A DNA stretch of 9,878 nucleotides from JAISJU01 sp031555675 (GTDB lineage Bacteria > Bacteroidota > Bacteroidia > Bacteroidales > Paludibacteraceae). The notes under the pieces were generated by a model that saw nothing but the letters and a program-made list of their open reading frames with translations, made no database searches and was not told the origin of the DNA. A program made the position numbers and the translations under genes. The stretch covers positions 1 to 9,878 of the forward strand of contig JAVBUB010000037.1 in assembly GCA_031555675.1 (NCBI GenBank), in the 5' to 3' direction. Positions 1-6,527 of this stretch are shown here, in pieces. The first letter of the stretch is position 1, and each line of letters opens with the position of its first letter.

Positions 1-2
1 CG

Positions 3-1682
3 ATGGACACATTATTAAAAATCGAAGCCTATACACTGGTGCCCGAAGGAAACAAATATAAAAAAGTTCCTGTCAAGAAATTTTCTTATTACTCTGATGA
101 TACCTCCAATTACATTTTTTATGATGACAGTGAAGTATGTAGCTTCGTGTTTCCGGCATTATCTAAAGGTTGTAAAACCATATACCGGATAAAGAAAAAA
201 ATAAACTCACCTTTCTTTATCCATTCTTTCTTCTTTTCAAAAGGATATACGACTGATTTCTCGGAAATACAATTCAACTATGACAATAATGTGGAAATGC
301 AGTTCAATGAAATTGGCATTCCTTCCGGAAAATTAGAAACCAACACTAATAAAACATCCAAAAGTACCATTGTAACCTATACCTTAAAAAATATTCCGCA
401 AACGGAGCATGAAGAAAATGTAAGAGGGATGAGAGGTTATATACCACATATTGTACCACGCATAAGTAATTATAAGACAAAAGAAAATGGTACAGTCGAA
501 ATACTTGCTTCGCTCGACCATTTGTATAAGCTATACAATAGCCATGTTCAATCAATTGATAAAACTCCCGAGCCGGGCATTAAACACATGGCCGATTCTG
601 TTACCATGTCGTCAACCACCGAGTTCGATAAAGTAAAAGCCATTTATAACTGGGTACAACACAACATCAGGTATGTAGCCATAGAAGACGGGGATAAAGG
701 ATTTATTCCCGAAGGAGCAGCATCTGTGTTTAATAAGCGTTACGGTGACTGCAAAGGCATGACAAATCTGATGAAAACAATGCTTGATAGCATTGGTATT
801 AAATCCTATTTTACCTGGGTAGGCACTTCAAGGCTGCCTTACAAATATACCGAAATTCCATCCCCGACAGTTGATAACCATATGATTTTGTATTATGTAA
901 AGAATGATGGAAAAGGATATATTCTTGATGCCACTTCCGATTACCAAAGCATAGAATATGCCCCGGATCTTATTCAAGGTAAAGAATGCATGATAGCCAT
1001 AGATAACAATACATATCAAATAGTAGAAATTCCATATTCATTTAACCTTGTGTCGGAAAATATTCGGATAGATATTGACGGAACAAGCCTGAAAATGAAA
1101 GACACAGCCTGTTATAATGGTAACTATAAAAATTTAATTACTTACTCACTAGCACACATATCCAACACCGAAAAGCAAAAATTATATCAAAGCATGCTTA
1201 ATGGCGAAGGATACCCTAAATCTACCGTTTATAACTTCCAACACTCGGATATTTACGATGTGGACGCGCCTTTATGTTTGTATGGTAATTTTGAATTACA
1301 AGATTACCTCATAGAAATAGCCGATGAATTATACATGAAAATATATTTCGGTAAAGTGGTAGAAACAACAATCGACATAGACAAAAGAAAATATCCTTTT
1401 TCTCTCTCCAATAAAGGAGGATGGCAATGCCACCAAACCATAAACATACCCAAAGAATATACTATTTCATACCTACCCGAAAACATTGATTTCATACACT
1501 CCTTGTTTTCGTTGAAACTAAGCCTTAAGAAAAATAAAAATCAATTGTTTGTAGACATAGATTACCATGAAGACTTTATCACTCTGCCTACCGAAGATTA
1601 CGAAAAGTGGAATGAAATGAATAAGTTAATCAGGCAAATTAGAAACCAATCTATTATATTGAAAAAAACGAAATCAAAATAA
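3..1682 (+). CDS. DUF3857/transglutaminase-like protein, apparently active, 5' partial
   Basis: This is a large protein of the DUF3857 plus transglutaminase-like family, which is common and mostly uncharacterised in Bacteroidota. Residues 1-180 match the second half of a DUF3857 domain (FYDDSEVCSFVFPALSKG near 39-56). Residues 205-335 form a transglutaminase-like core with a plausible papain-type triad: Cys250 in RYGDCKGM, His293 in DNHMIL and Asp309 in LDATS. The rest resembles the beta-rich C-terminal part of such proteins. The frame is open to the window edge, and the ATG at position 3 is probably an internal Met: no signal peptide and no start of DUF3857 is present, so the true gene begins upstream. 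It ends 22 bases before the next gene, which is of the same family, so the two are probably co-transcribed. By family it should be exported to the periplasm. The substrate is unknown; transglutaminase-fold proteins of bacteria may act as proteases or amide hydrolases instead. Family assignment is confident; catalytic activity is inferred from the three residues. Confidence 0.85.
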   Translation: MDTLLKIEAYTLVPEGNKYKKVPVKKFSYYSDDTSNYIFYDDSEVCSFVFPALSKGCKTIYRIKKKINSPFFIHSFFFSKGYTTDFSEIQFNYDNNVEMQFNEIGIPSGKLETNTNKTSKSTIVTYTLKNIPQTEHEENVRGMRGYIPHIVPRISNYKTKENGTVEILASLDHLYKLYNSHVQSIDKTPEPGIKHMADSVTMSSTTEFDKVKAIYNWVQHNIRYVAIEDGDKGFIPEGAASVFNKRYGDCKGMTNLMKTMLDSIGIKSYFTWVGTSRLPYKYTEIPSPTVDNHMILYYVKNDGKGYILDATSDYQSIEYAPDLIQGKECMIAIDNNTYQIVEIPYSFNLVSENIRIDIDGTSLKMKDTACYNGNYKNLITYSLAHISNTEKQKLYQSMLNGEGYPKSTVYNFQHSDIYDVDAPLCLYGNFELQDYLIEIADELYMKIYFGKVVETTIDIDKRKYPFSLSNKGGWQCHQTINIPKEYTISYLPENIDFIHSLFSLKLSLKKNKNQLFVDIDYHEDFITLPTEDYEKWNEMNKLIRQIRNQSIILKKTKSK

Positions 1683-1704
1683 AAATATCTAAAAACATAA
1701 AAGG

Positions 1705-3681
1705 ATGAAAAAAATAATTTTATTCATTGCGCTTGCCTGCCAAATAAATATATTATTAGCGGTAGAAACAATAGACATGCTTTCGTATGACTGGGAAAAA
1801 CCCGTCTTTGAACAAACAAATGCCGTTGAAAATGACACAACCGGAGCCTATATACTCAAAGAAGTAAACCAGATAGAATGGATTTATAACAGCAATAGAA
1901 GTGACTTGGATTGTTATCAATTATATCACAGAAAAATTAAAATAAATAACAACAAAGCATTGGAAAACTACAATACCATTAGATTTTCAAATAATGCTTA
2001 CAATGAAACCATCATCCTCAGAGCACGTTTTTTTGACGAAAAAGGGAAAATGATCGAGTTAGATAAATCAAACGTGAAAAAAGTAACGGATGAAGAGCAA
2101 AACACTTACATGCTGCTGGCTATTGAAGGAGCCGAAGCTGGTGGTGTGATTGAATATTATTGGATTAAAAAAGGATACAGAAACTACTACGGACATTTTA
2201 CTACCCAGGAAAGTATTCCGGTAAAACATATTCAACTTTCGATTACAAGCCCGATTAACCTGCAATTTATAACCAAATCGTACAATGGTTGTCCGGATAT
2301 GGTAGAAACCGTAGATTCTACTGCTCAAAAAAGAATTCAAAAGCTCGAATACAAAGATATTCCCGCGCTAAAGCAAGAAAGAAGATCTTATTATTCGGCT
2401 CATTTGCAACGCGTAGAGTATACGTTGGCCTATAATTTTTCAAAAAATAATGCACGTATTTATTCACGCGCTGGTGCCGCTCAAAATATTTATACCAACC
2501 TAATCGAAAGAGACGCCAAAGAAACAAAGAGCCTGGTTGCATTTGTAAAAAAAATCAATATCAAAAGCGATATGAGCGAAGAACAAAAAATCAGGAGTGT
2601 TGAAAATTACATCAAAACAAATATTCAACTCTTCACAAATACCTATGGCAATGCAAATCTGTCTTACATTCCCAATGTCATATCCAATAAATATACAAAT
2701 ACCACCGGATATGTACGCTTATTTCTGGCTACATTCAGGCAGTTGGGAATACCTTATGAACTTGTTGAAACAACAGATAGGAGTGATAAGGCATTTGACA
2801 AGGATTTTGACGGATATAATTTTTTGGAAGAATTTGTAATTTATTTCCCCGGCATCAACAACTTCATGGATCCGAACTCAATGATGAATCGCTTAGGATT
2901 TATTAACGAAGGCTTTATTAACACAGAAGGATTATTCCTTAAAACAATGTCTATGAGTGGTATCGAATCATTTGTACCATCGGTAAAAACAATACCCGGG
3001 AACGATTATACTAAAACCAGCCACGATACTAAATCTGAAGTCAACATAGACATAGACAAACTTACTGCCGATTATACCTGGAATAACAGCTTTTCGGGCT
3101 ATACAGCCCAATATTTGCAACCATTCATGCATTATGCAGAACAAGAAGAGAAGAAAAATTTCATGGATAATTTTCTGTATGGCGACACATCTACCAAAGA
3201 TAAGCTCATTAGTTACGAAGTTTCGAACGAAAAACCACAAGATTGGGGTGTAAAACCATTGATCATTAACTGTAAATACTCCGGAGATGTATTATTAAGC
3301 CGTGCCGGAAACAACATCCTGTTTAAAGTAGGAGAGTTAATCGGAAAACAATCCGAAATGTACAGCGAAAAAGAAAGAAAACTGCCGGCCGAAGCAGATG
3401 CCGCACGCTGTTATGATCGCGATATTATTTTGCATATACCCGAAGGTTATAAAATTTCTAATCCCGAAATTTTAAAAATGAAAACCGAACTTGTAACGGA
3501 TGGAAAAGTAGAAGCTTACTTTTACTCAGACTACAATATTTCCGGACAAATCCTCACTATAAAATGTACCGAAGGATACAAAAAAGTATCTTATTCTGTT
3601 GAAAAATATATTGAATACGTAGCTGTAATAAATGCCGCTGCCAACTTCAACAAATTAACCCTATTGCTTATAAAACAATAA
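1705..3681 (+). CDS. DUF3857 protein with degenerate transglutaminase-like region
   Basis: The 658-residue protein begins with a clear signal peptide (residues 1-19, a basic MKK then a hydrophobic stretch ending LLAV). A DUF3857-like beta domain spans about 50-235, and a region aligning by eye with a transglutaminase core spans about 270-400 (helical MSEEQKIRSVENYIKTNI, then the FRQLGIPYELVE strand). At the place of the catalytic Cys motif (usually GDCKD) the protein has NKYTNTTGYVRLF (328-340). The usual NH motif before the Asp strand reads EEFVIYFPG, without a His. Only an Asp (MDP, Asp389) remains. It is therefore likely catalytically dead. The C-terminal 250 residues are beta-rich and unassigned. 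The start is chosen because of the signal peptide; AAAAGG abuts the ATG, too close to be a normal ribosome-binding site, so translation may be coupled to the gene ending 22 bases upstream. It may be a structural partner of that upstream active homologue. The family call is good; the role is unknown. Confidence 0.83.
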   Translation: MKKIILFIALACQINILLAVETIDMLSYDWEKPVFEQTNAVENDTTGAYILKEVNQIEWIYNSNRSDLDCYQLYHRKIKINNNKALENYNTIRFSNNAYNETIILRARFFDEKGKMIELDKSNVKKVTDEEQNTYMLLAIEGAEAGGVIEYYWIKKGYRNYYGHFTTQESIPVKHIQLSITSPINLQFITKSYNGCPDMVETVDSTAQKRIQKLEYKDIPALKQERRSYYSAHLQRVEYTLAYNFSKNNARIYSRAGAAQNIYTNLIERDAKETKSLVAFVKKINIKSDMSEEQKIRSVENYIKTNIQLFTNTYGNANLSYIPNVISNKYTNTTGYVRLFLATFRQLGIPYELVETTDRSDKAFDKDFDGYNFLEEFVIYFPGINNFMDPNSMMNRLGFINEGFINTEGLFLKTMSMSGIESFVPSVKTIPGNDYTKTSHDTKSEVNIDIDKLTADYTWNNSFSGYTAQYLQPFMHYAEQEEKKNFMDNFLYGDTSTKDKLISYEVSNEKPQDWGVKPLIINCKYSGDVLLSRAGNNILFKVGELIGKQSEMYSEKERKLPAEADAARCYDRDIILHIPEGYKISNPEILKMKTELVTDGKVEAYFYSDYNISGQILTIKCTEGYKKVSYSVEKYIEYVAVINAAANFNKLTLLLIKQ

Positions 3682-3829
3682 TGAAAAGGTAAAAAAAATT
3701 AAAAGGCAATTCAGAGGAGTAAGAGATATACAATTTTTCATCTTTAGACTGACTACACTTTTTGCTTGATCCTTTTTTAGGTATAATGGACAAAAATAGT
3801 TGGCAAAAACTATTGTAATAATTATAGAT

Positions 3830-3862
3830 AAACGGTTTTAATTGAATAAATTGAAACCGTTT
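3830..3862 (+). repeat. 14-bp stem-loop upstream of IS relic
   Basis: The left arm AAACGGTTTTAATT (3830-3843) pairs with the right arm AATTGAAACCGTTT (3849-3862). Thirteen pairs are Watson-Crick and one is a G-T wobble, around a 5-base loop (GAATA). A T-rich tail (TTCAATTTTA) follows. It sits 14 bases before the ATG of the transposase relic. It could be a terminator that blocks readthrough into the element, as insertion sequences often carry near their left end, or a terminator for the DUF3857 genes ending 149 bases upstream. The pairing is seen directly; the function is inferred. Confidence 0.65.
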
Positions 3863-3876
3863 TCAATTTTATAGTT

Positions 3877-4095
3877 ATGAATAAAAAATGCTGAATTTGT
3901 GGTGGAAGCCAAGTAATAAAAAATGGTTTTCAAAAAGGGAAACAACGATATAAGTGCAAAGGTACTTTATTCATAAATTGTTTGTATTTTATCCGTAGAG
4001 AATTTCCGAATCCAGCCAGATATCTATTTTTAGCATATAATAAAGAGTCTTTGTTCAAATTATACACCGGTATTTGTAATCAAAAATGTTTATAA
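3877..4095 (+). pseudogene. Insertion-sequence transposase N-terminal relic
   Basis: Reading from the ATG gives MNKKC, an in-frame TGA (3892-3894), then ICGGSQVIKNGFQKGKQRYK and CKG. This is the zinc-ribbon start typical of transposases of the IS1, IS1595 or related type: a CxxCG knuckle, a VIKNG segment and a KQRYKC segment. The TGA replaces one residue inside the first CxxC pair. The second Cys pair is lost straight after KCK, where the sequence stops resembling a transposase, and the frame runs without recognisable content to TAA at 4093-4095. No catalytic domain follows. It is thus both nonsense-mutated and truncated. Only 3877-3960 is recognisable, and the exact IS family cannot be settled from 27 residues. 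Confidence 0.7.
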
Positions 4096-4225
4096 ATAAC
4101 AGGCAAGGAAATAATGAAATGGAAATTATCAATAAGATGAACAAAACCCAATTAAAATTGTTATAAAATCAGAGTCAAGATTCAACAAATCTTTCCTATT
4201 AAAAACTTTATTATTAATTAAAGCA

Positions 4226-4969
4226 ATGAGTAAACGATTTATTATTTTATTTTCGATTGCACTGTTGGGTGTAAATGCAAAAGCAGCCAAGGCTCCTCGT
4301 GTCGATTCTACGGCGGTATATATTTTGCAGCGTACTGTAGAAACATTACAAAATATGAATTCGTGTAATTTTACGGCTACACTTTCTTATGATGTGGCAA
4401 GTGACGAAACCGGTATGGTAAAACATGCGGTGGTAGAAAATGTATCCATGAAACGTCCGGACAAGCTACAGATTGTCTCACATGGAGACAAGGGACATAA
4501 AGGCCTGTGGTACAATGGTAAGAAAATGTCTTATTATTCATTTGATAATAATCGTTATGCAGAAGCAGATTTATCGGGTACGTTGATCAATTTTATAGAC
4601 AATGCAAATAAAACTTATGGCATTGAGTTTCCTGCGGCCGATTTCTTTTATCCGACTTTTGTGGATGATGTTATCCAAACGGGTGGTAATCTAATATACT
4701 TGGGAATAACCGAAGTAAACGGTAAATCTTGCTTTCATATAGCGGGTAAGGATATCAATTCTATTTATCAGTTCTGGATTTATAATGATGGCTTGTTTTT
4801 GCCGGCCAAGTTATCTATTACTTATATTACGAAAGATATGTGTCCTCAGTTCGAAGGAATTTATGATAACTGGAAATTGAATCCAGACTTGGTTAGTTCC
4901 ATGTTTGATTTTACGGCTCCTCCTAAGGCAGAAAAAGTGAAGATAAATGCCATTAGCAACAAAAAATAG
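4226..4969 (+). CDS. DUF2092 family periplasmic protein (LolA-like)
   Basis: The 247-residue exported protein has a signal peptide at residues 1-20 (basic SKR, hydrophobic FIILFSIALLGV, then NAKA). The mature part matches the DUF2092 family in order: a helix beginning a beta-rich fold (ALQ-like ILQRTVETLQNMNS, 33-46), SMKRPDKLQI (74-83), WYNGKKMSYYSFDNN (95-109), YGIEFPAADFFY (131-142), then strands with VNGKSCFH (164-171), FWIYNDGLFLPAKLSITY (183-200) and a terminal FDFTAPPKAEKV (227-238). The family is related in fold to LolA/LolB, the periplasmic lipoprotein carriers, so binding of a lipid or acylated ligand is a reasonable inference but is not shown here. The length is normal. The start ATG directly precedes the signal peptide, and no Shine-Dalgarno site is visible, as is usual in Bacteroidota. 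A DUF6515 gene follows 65 bases downstream on the same strand and is probably in the same transcript. Confidence 0.85.
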   Translation: MSKRFIILFSIALLGVNAKAAKAPRVDSTAVYILQRTVETLQNMNSCNFTATLSYDVASDETGMVKHAVVENVSMKRPDKLQIVSHGDKGHKGLWYNGKKMSYYSFDNNRYAEADLSGTLINFIDNANKTYGIEFPAADFFYPTFVDDVIQTGGNLIYLGITEVNGKSCFHIAGKDINSIYQFWIYNDGLFLPAKLSITYITKDMCPQFEGIYDNWKLNPDLVSSMFDFTAPPKAEKVKINAISNKK

Positions 4970-5034
4970 TGGTATAATAATTTTTTATTGAGATGTTTTA
5001 ATCCTGTATTCATGTAAAAATAATTATTTAAGAT

Positions 5035-5709
5035 ATGAAAGTATTATATAGAGCTATTAAATATATAGCAATTTTCTCGTTCTCGTTTATATTTTTATCT
5101 CAATCGGTAGTGGCACAGCGATTCTATCATCCTATGCCACCTCCTCACCCATATCATCCGGTGCCGCCACCGCATCCATATCATCCTGTACCAGTACCGC
5201 GTCCTGTTCCCGTACCAGTACCTCGTCCGGTACCGGTTCCGGTTTATCACTATCCGTATTTTTACCATCCGTTTGTGCCTTATTATTGGGGGCCGGCATG
5301 GCATCCGGTAGGATTTTTTGTGGCAGCACTAGCCACAACCGCTATTATTGTTACCGTAGCAGATGCTACTTACCATTATGACGAAGGAGTGTATTATGAA
5401 CAGGAATCCGGAGGATATAAAGTAGTGCCCGCACCGATAGGAGCTACTATCAGTTCTTTACCCAAAGGGTATACAAAAATAACTGTTGGTAATACTACTT
5501 ATTATTACTATGGTGGGGCTTATTATGTAAAAGCCGACAAAGATTATAAAGTGGTAACAGCTCCCGAAGGGGCTATCATCACAAAATTACCCGATGGTTC
5601 TTCTGAGCAGACAGTTAACGGTCAGAAATATGTGGTATATAACGGAACTTATTACCAGCCAATTTCTCAGGATGGACAAGATGCTTATGTGGTTACTAAA
5701 GTAAACTAA
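5035..5709 (+). CDS. DUF6515 family Pro/His/Tyr-rich envelope protein
   Basis: The 224-residue protein has four zones. Residues 1-27 are a signal peptide ending VVA, with Gln28 next. Residues 31-70 are a low-complexity segment built from 9-residue units (YHPMPPPHP, YHPVPPPHP, YHPVPVPRP) that run into PVPVPR repeats. Residues 71-91 are aromatic-rich. Residues 93-111 (GFFVAALATTAIIVTVADA) are hydrophobic, either a membrane segment or a glycine/alanine-rich anchor. The C-terminal part consists of two 43-residue repeats (118-160 and 161-203), each with a GxYY, a YKVV, an AP-GA-I--LP and a Tyr-rich end, plus the start of a third (204 onward). This layout matches DUF6515, whose function is unknown. 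Eight His lie between residues 31 and 91, which could bind metal. The gene lies 65 bases after the DUF2092 gene, and a shared envelope role is inferred from the pairing. Antisense open frames here are by-products of the Pro codons. Confidence 0.8.
   Translation: MKVLYRAIKYIAIFSFSFIFLSQSVVAQRFYHPMPPPHPYHPVPPPHPYHPVPVPRPVPVPVPRPVPVPVYHYPYFYHPFVPYYWGPAWHPVGFFVAALATTAIIVTVADATYHYDEGVYYEQESGGYKVVPAPIGATISSLPKGYTKITVGNTTYYYYGGAYYVKADKDYKVVTAPEGAIITKLPDGSSEQTVNGQKYVVYNGTYYQPISQDGQDAYVVTKVN
5125..5205 (+). repeat. Three tandem 27-base coding repeats
   Basis: Three consecutive 27-base units (5125-5151, 5152-5178, 5179-5205) encode YHPMPPPHP, YHPVPPPHP and YHPVPVPRP. They differ mostly at third codon positions, so the protein repeat is better conserved than the DNA. 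This suggests selection on the Pro/His/Tyr pattern rather than a fresh slippage product. The array continues into shorter PVPVPR units to about 5245. Confidence 0.8.
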
Positions 5710-5715
5710 AGATAT

Positions 5716-5810
5716 AGCACACGGAATACACTGATTTGACGGAATAACACAGATCTTTGTTTTGAAGATGAGTATATAACCGTTTATTCTGTATATTCCG
5801 TGTGCTTTTT
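5716..5810 (+). terminator. Inverted repeat and T run between convergent genes
   Basis: AGCACACGGAATA (5716-5728) is perfectly complementary to TATTCCGTGTGCT (5794-5806), a 13-bp stem across 65 bases. On the plus strand it is followed by TTTTTGC. It lies between the end of the DUF6515 gene and the end of iorB, which converge, so it probably ends rightward transcription. The minus-strand side lacks a T run. Inside the loop, ACGGAATA occurs again at 5739, 18 bases after its first copy at 5721, so this is also a candidate dispersed intergenic repeat. The long loop makes it an atypical intrinsic terminator. Confidence 0.55.
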
Positions 5811-5811
5811 G

Positions 5812-6396
5812 CTATTTTAAGCTGTCTGCAACATTCTTTCCGGCTTGCAGGGCTTTGAGGTTCATATTAACAATTTCTTCTCCTTTGCGTCCGAAAATAT
5901 CACGGATTCCGTCTTCTATTTTTGAAAATTCTAAACCTAAAAAAGGTGTTGCTGCACCCAATAGTACCATATTGGCAGAACGGGCGGAACCAACTTCTTC
6001 TTTGGCTATTTTATCCACATCAATGAGGATGTGGTTTTTTATTTTTCTGATTTCGGATAAAATGGTTTCTTCTTCCGGGTAATTAGGAATGTTTTTAAAC
6101 AAAGCTGTATTGGATACAATATAACCGTCTTTTTTGAGGTAGGGTAGGTAACGAAGCGCTTCCATGGGTTCAAGGGATAGGATTAAATCAGCTTTTCCCA
6201 ATGGGATTAAGTCAGATGCGATAGGACTATCGGATAGCCTTAAGTTGGATTGTACATCGCCGCCGCGCTGGCTCATGCCGTGTACTTCGGATTGTTTCAT
6301 ATACAAGCCTTTTTTCATGGCCGAAGCGGCAATAATGGTGGCAATAGACAAAATGCCTTGTCCGCCTACGCCTGCTAATATAATGTCTGTTTTCAT
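5812..6396 (-). CDS. iorB: Indolepyruvate oxidoreductase subunit beta
   Basis: The 194-residue protein is the gamma-domain-type subunit of 2-oxoacid:ferredoxin oxidoreductases. Together with IorA it oxidises indolepyruvate and other aryl pyruvates from aromatic amino acids to the aryl-acetyl-CoA, CO2 and reduced ferredoxin in the cytoplasm. Visible family signatures are the N-terminal GVGGQGIL (9-16), the EVHGMSQRGGDVQS segment (37-50), LILSLEPMEALRYLPYL (71-87) and ANMVLLGAATPFLG (141-154). Length and ends are normal, and the ATG begins the conserved first strand (TDIILAGVGGQG). No thiamine-binding or ferredoxin domain is present; those are in IorA. In many genomes iorA lies directly upstream, but here the upstream gene is rsmE, separated by a 99-base repeat-filled spacer, so iorA must be elsewhere. 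A sibling subunit of another 2-oxoacid oxidoreductase is possible, but the MSQRGG motif favours IorB. Confidence 0.9.
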   Translation of the reverse strand: MKTDIILAGVGGQGILSIATIIAASAMKKGLYMKQSEVHGMSQRGGDVQSNLRLSDSPIASDLIPLGKADLILSLEPMEALRYLPYLKKDGYIVSNTALFKNIPNYPEEETILSEIRKIKNHILIDVDKIAKEEVGSARSANMVLLGAATPFLGLEFSKIEDGIRDIFGRKGEEIVNMNLKALQAGKNVADSLK

Positions 6397-6403
6397 AATT
6401 TAA

Positions 6404-6527
6404 GAGGCCCCTAAATCCCCCTCAAGGGAACTTTACGTGCATAAATGAAGGGCTGCACGTATATATTAATATTAAATATGATAATAGCCCGGATCTTAAG
6501 TTCCCCAAGGGGGATTTAGGGGGCTTT
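6404..6527. repeat. Large inverted repeat of CCCCTAAATCCCCCT type
   Basis: The left arm (6404-6433) and right arm (6498-6527) are near-complementary. Both contain CCCCTAAATCCCCCT when read toward the centre, followed by a G-rich run and GAACTT, with one indel and a few differences. Each arm can also fold on itself (for example CCCC-AA-GGGG at 6503-6512). Nested inside is a perfect 7-bp hairpin, ACGTGCA (6435-6441) with TGCACGT (6454-6460), followed by an AT-rich stretch. From memory this resembles dispersed intergenic repeats frequent in Bacteroidota chromosomes. The right arm covers the 3' end of rsmE, and the left arm begins 8 bases from the iorB start codon, so a transcript reaching iorB would carry a strong structure in its leader. 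Confidence 0.75.

Larger units (their letters stand above)
3682..4225. other. 544-base AT-rich spacer with IS relic
   Basis: No intact gene is visible on either strand. The first part (3682-3829) is very AT-rich and includes a 7-bp inverted repeat (AATAGTT/AACTATT at about 3795-3818). A strong stem-loop (3830-3862) and a broken transposase start (3877-3960) follow, listed separately. From about 3961 to 4225 the sequence has no recognisable coding content. No pair of terminal inverted repeats or target-site duplication could be found to bound a complete insertion sequence, so this appears to be an eroded fragment. The region separates the two-gene DUF3857 unit from the DUF2092/DUF6515 unit, and the promoter of the latter should lie near its right end, but no convincing TAnnTTTG box was found. 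Confidence 0.6.

Noticed and set aside
3..5. ATG at position 3 as the true start of the first gene
   Set aside because: The protein would lack a signal peptide and the first half of DUF3857; the frame is open to the window edge, so the gene is 5' truncated.
2597..2839. 80-codon plus-strand open frame inside the second DUF3857 gene
   Set aside because: It is an out-of-frame shadow of a well-supported, longer coding region.
3892..3894. In-frame TGA as a selenocysteine or recoded codon
   Set aside because: It falls in a truncated transposase relic with no second Cys pair or catalytic domain; a nonsense mutation is the simple explanation.
4040..4090. Possible promoter boxes (TTTG and TATTTG) ahead of the DUF2092 gene
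   Set aside because: The second box does not fit TAnnTTTG and it lies more than 130 bases from the start codon; not convincing enough to list.
5125..5245. Short tandem repeats as a CRISPR array
   Set aside because: The units are contiguous, without spacers, in frame and encode a Pro-rich protein segment.
5095..5338. Antisense open frames opposite the DUF6515 gene
   Set aside because: Their Arg/Met/Trp-rich products are mirror images of the Pro/His codons of the plus-strand repeats; the plus-strand protein has a signal peptide and family match.
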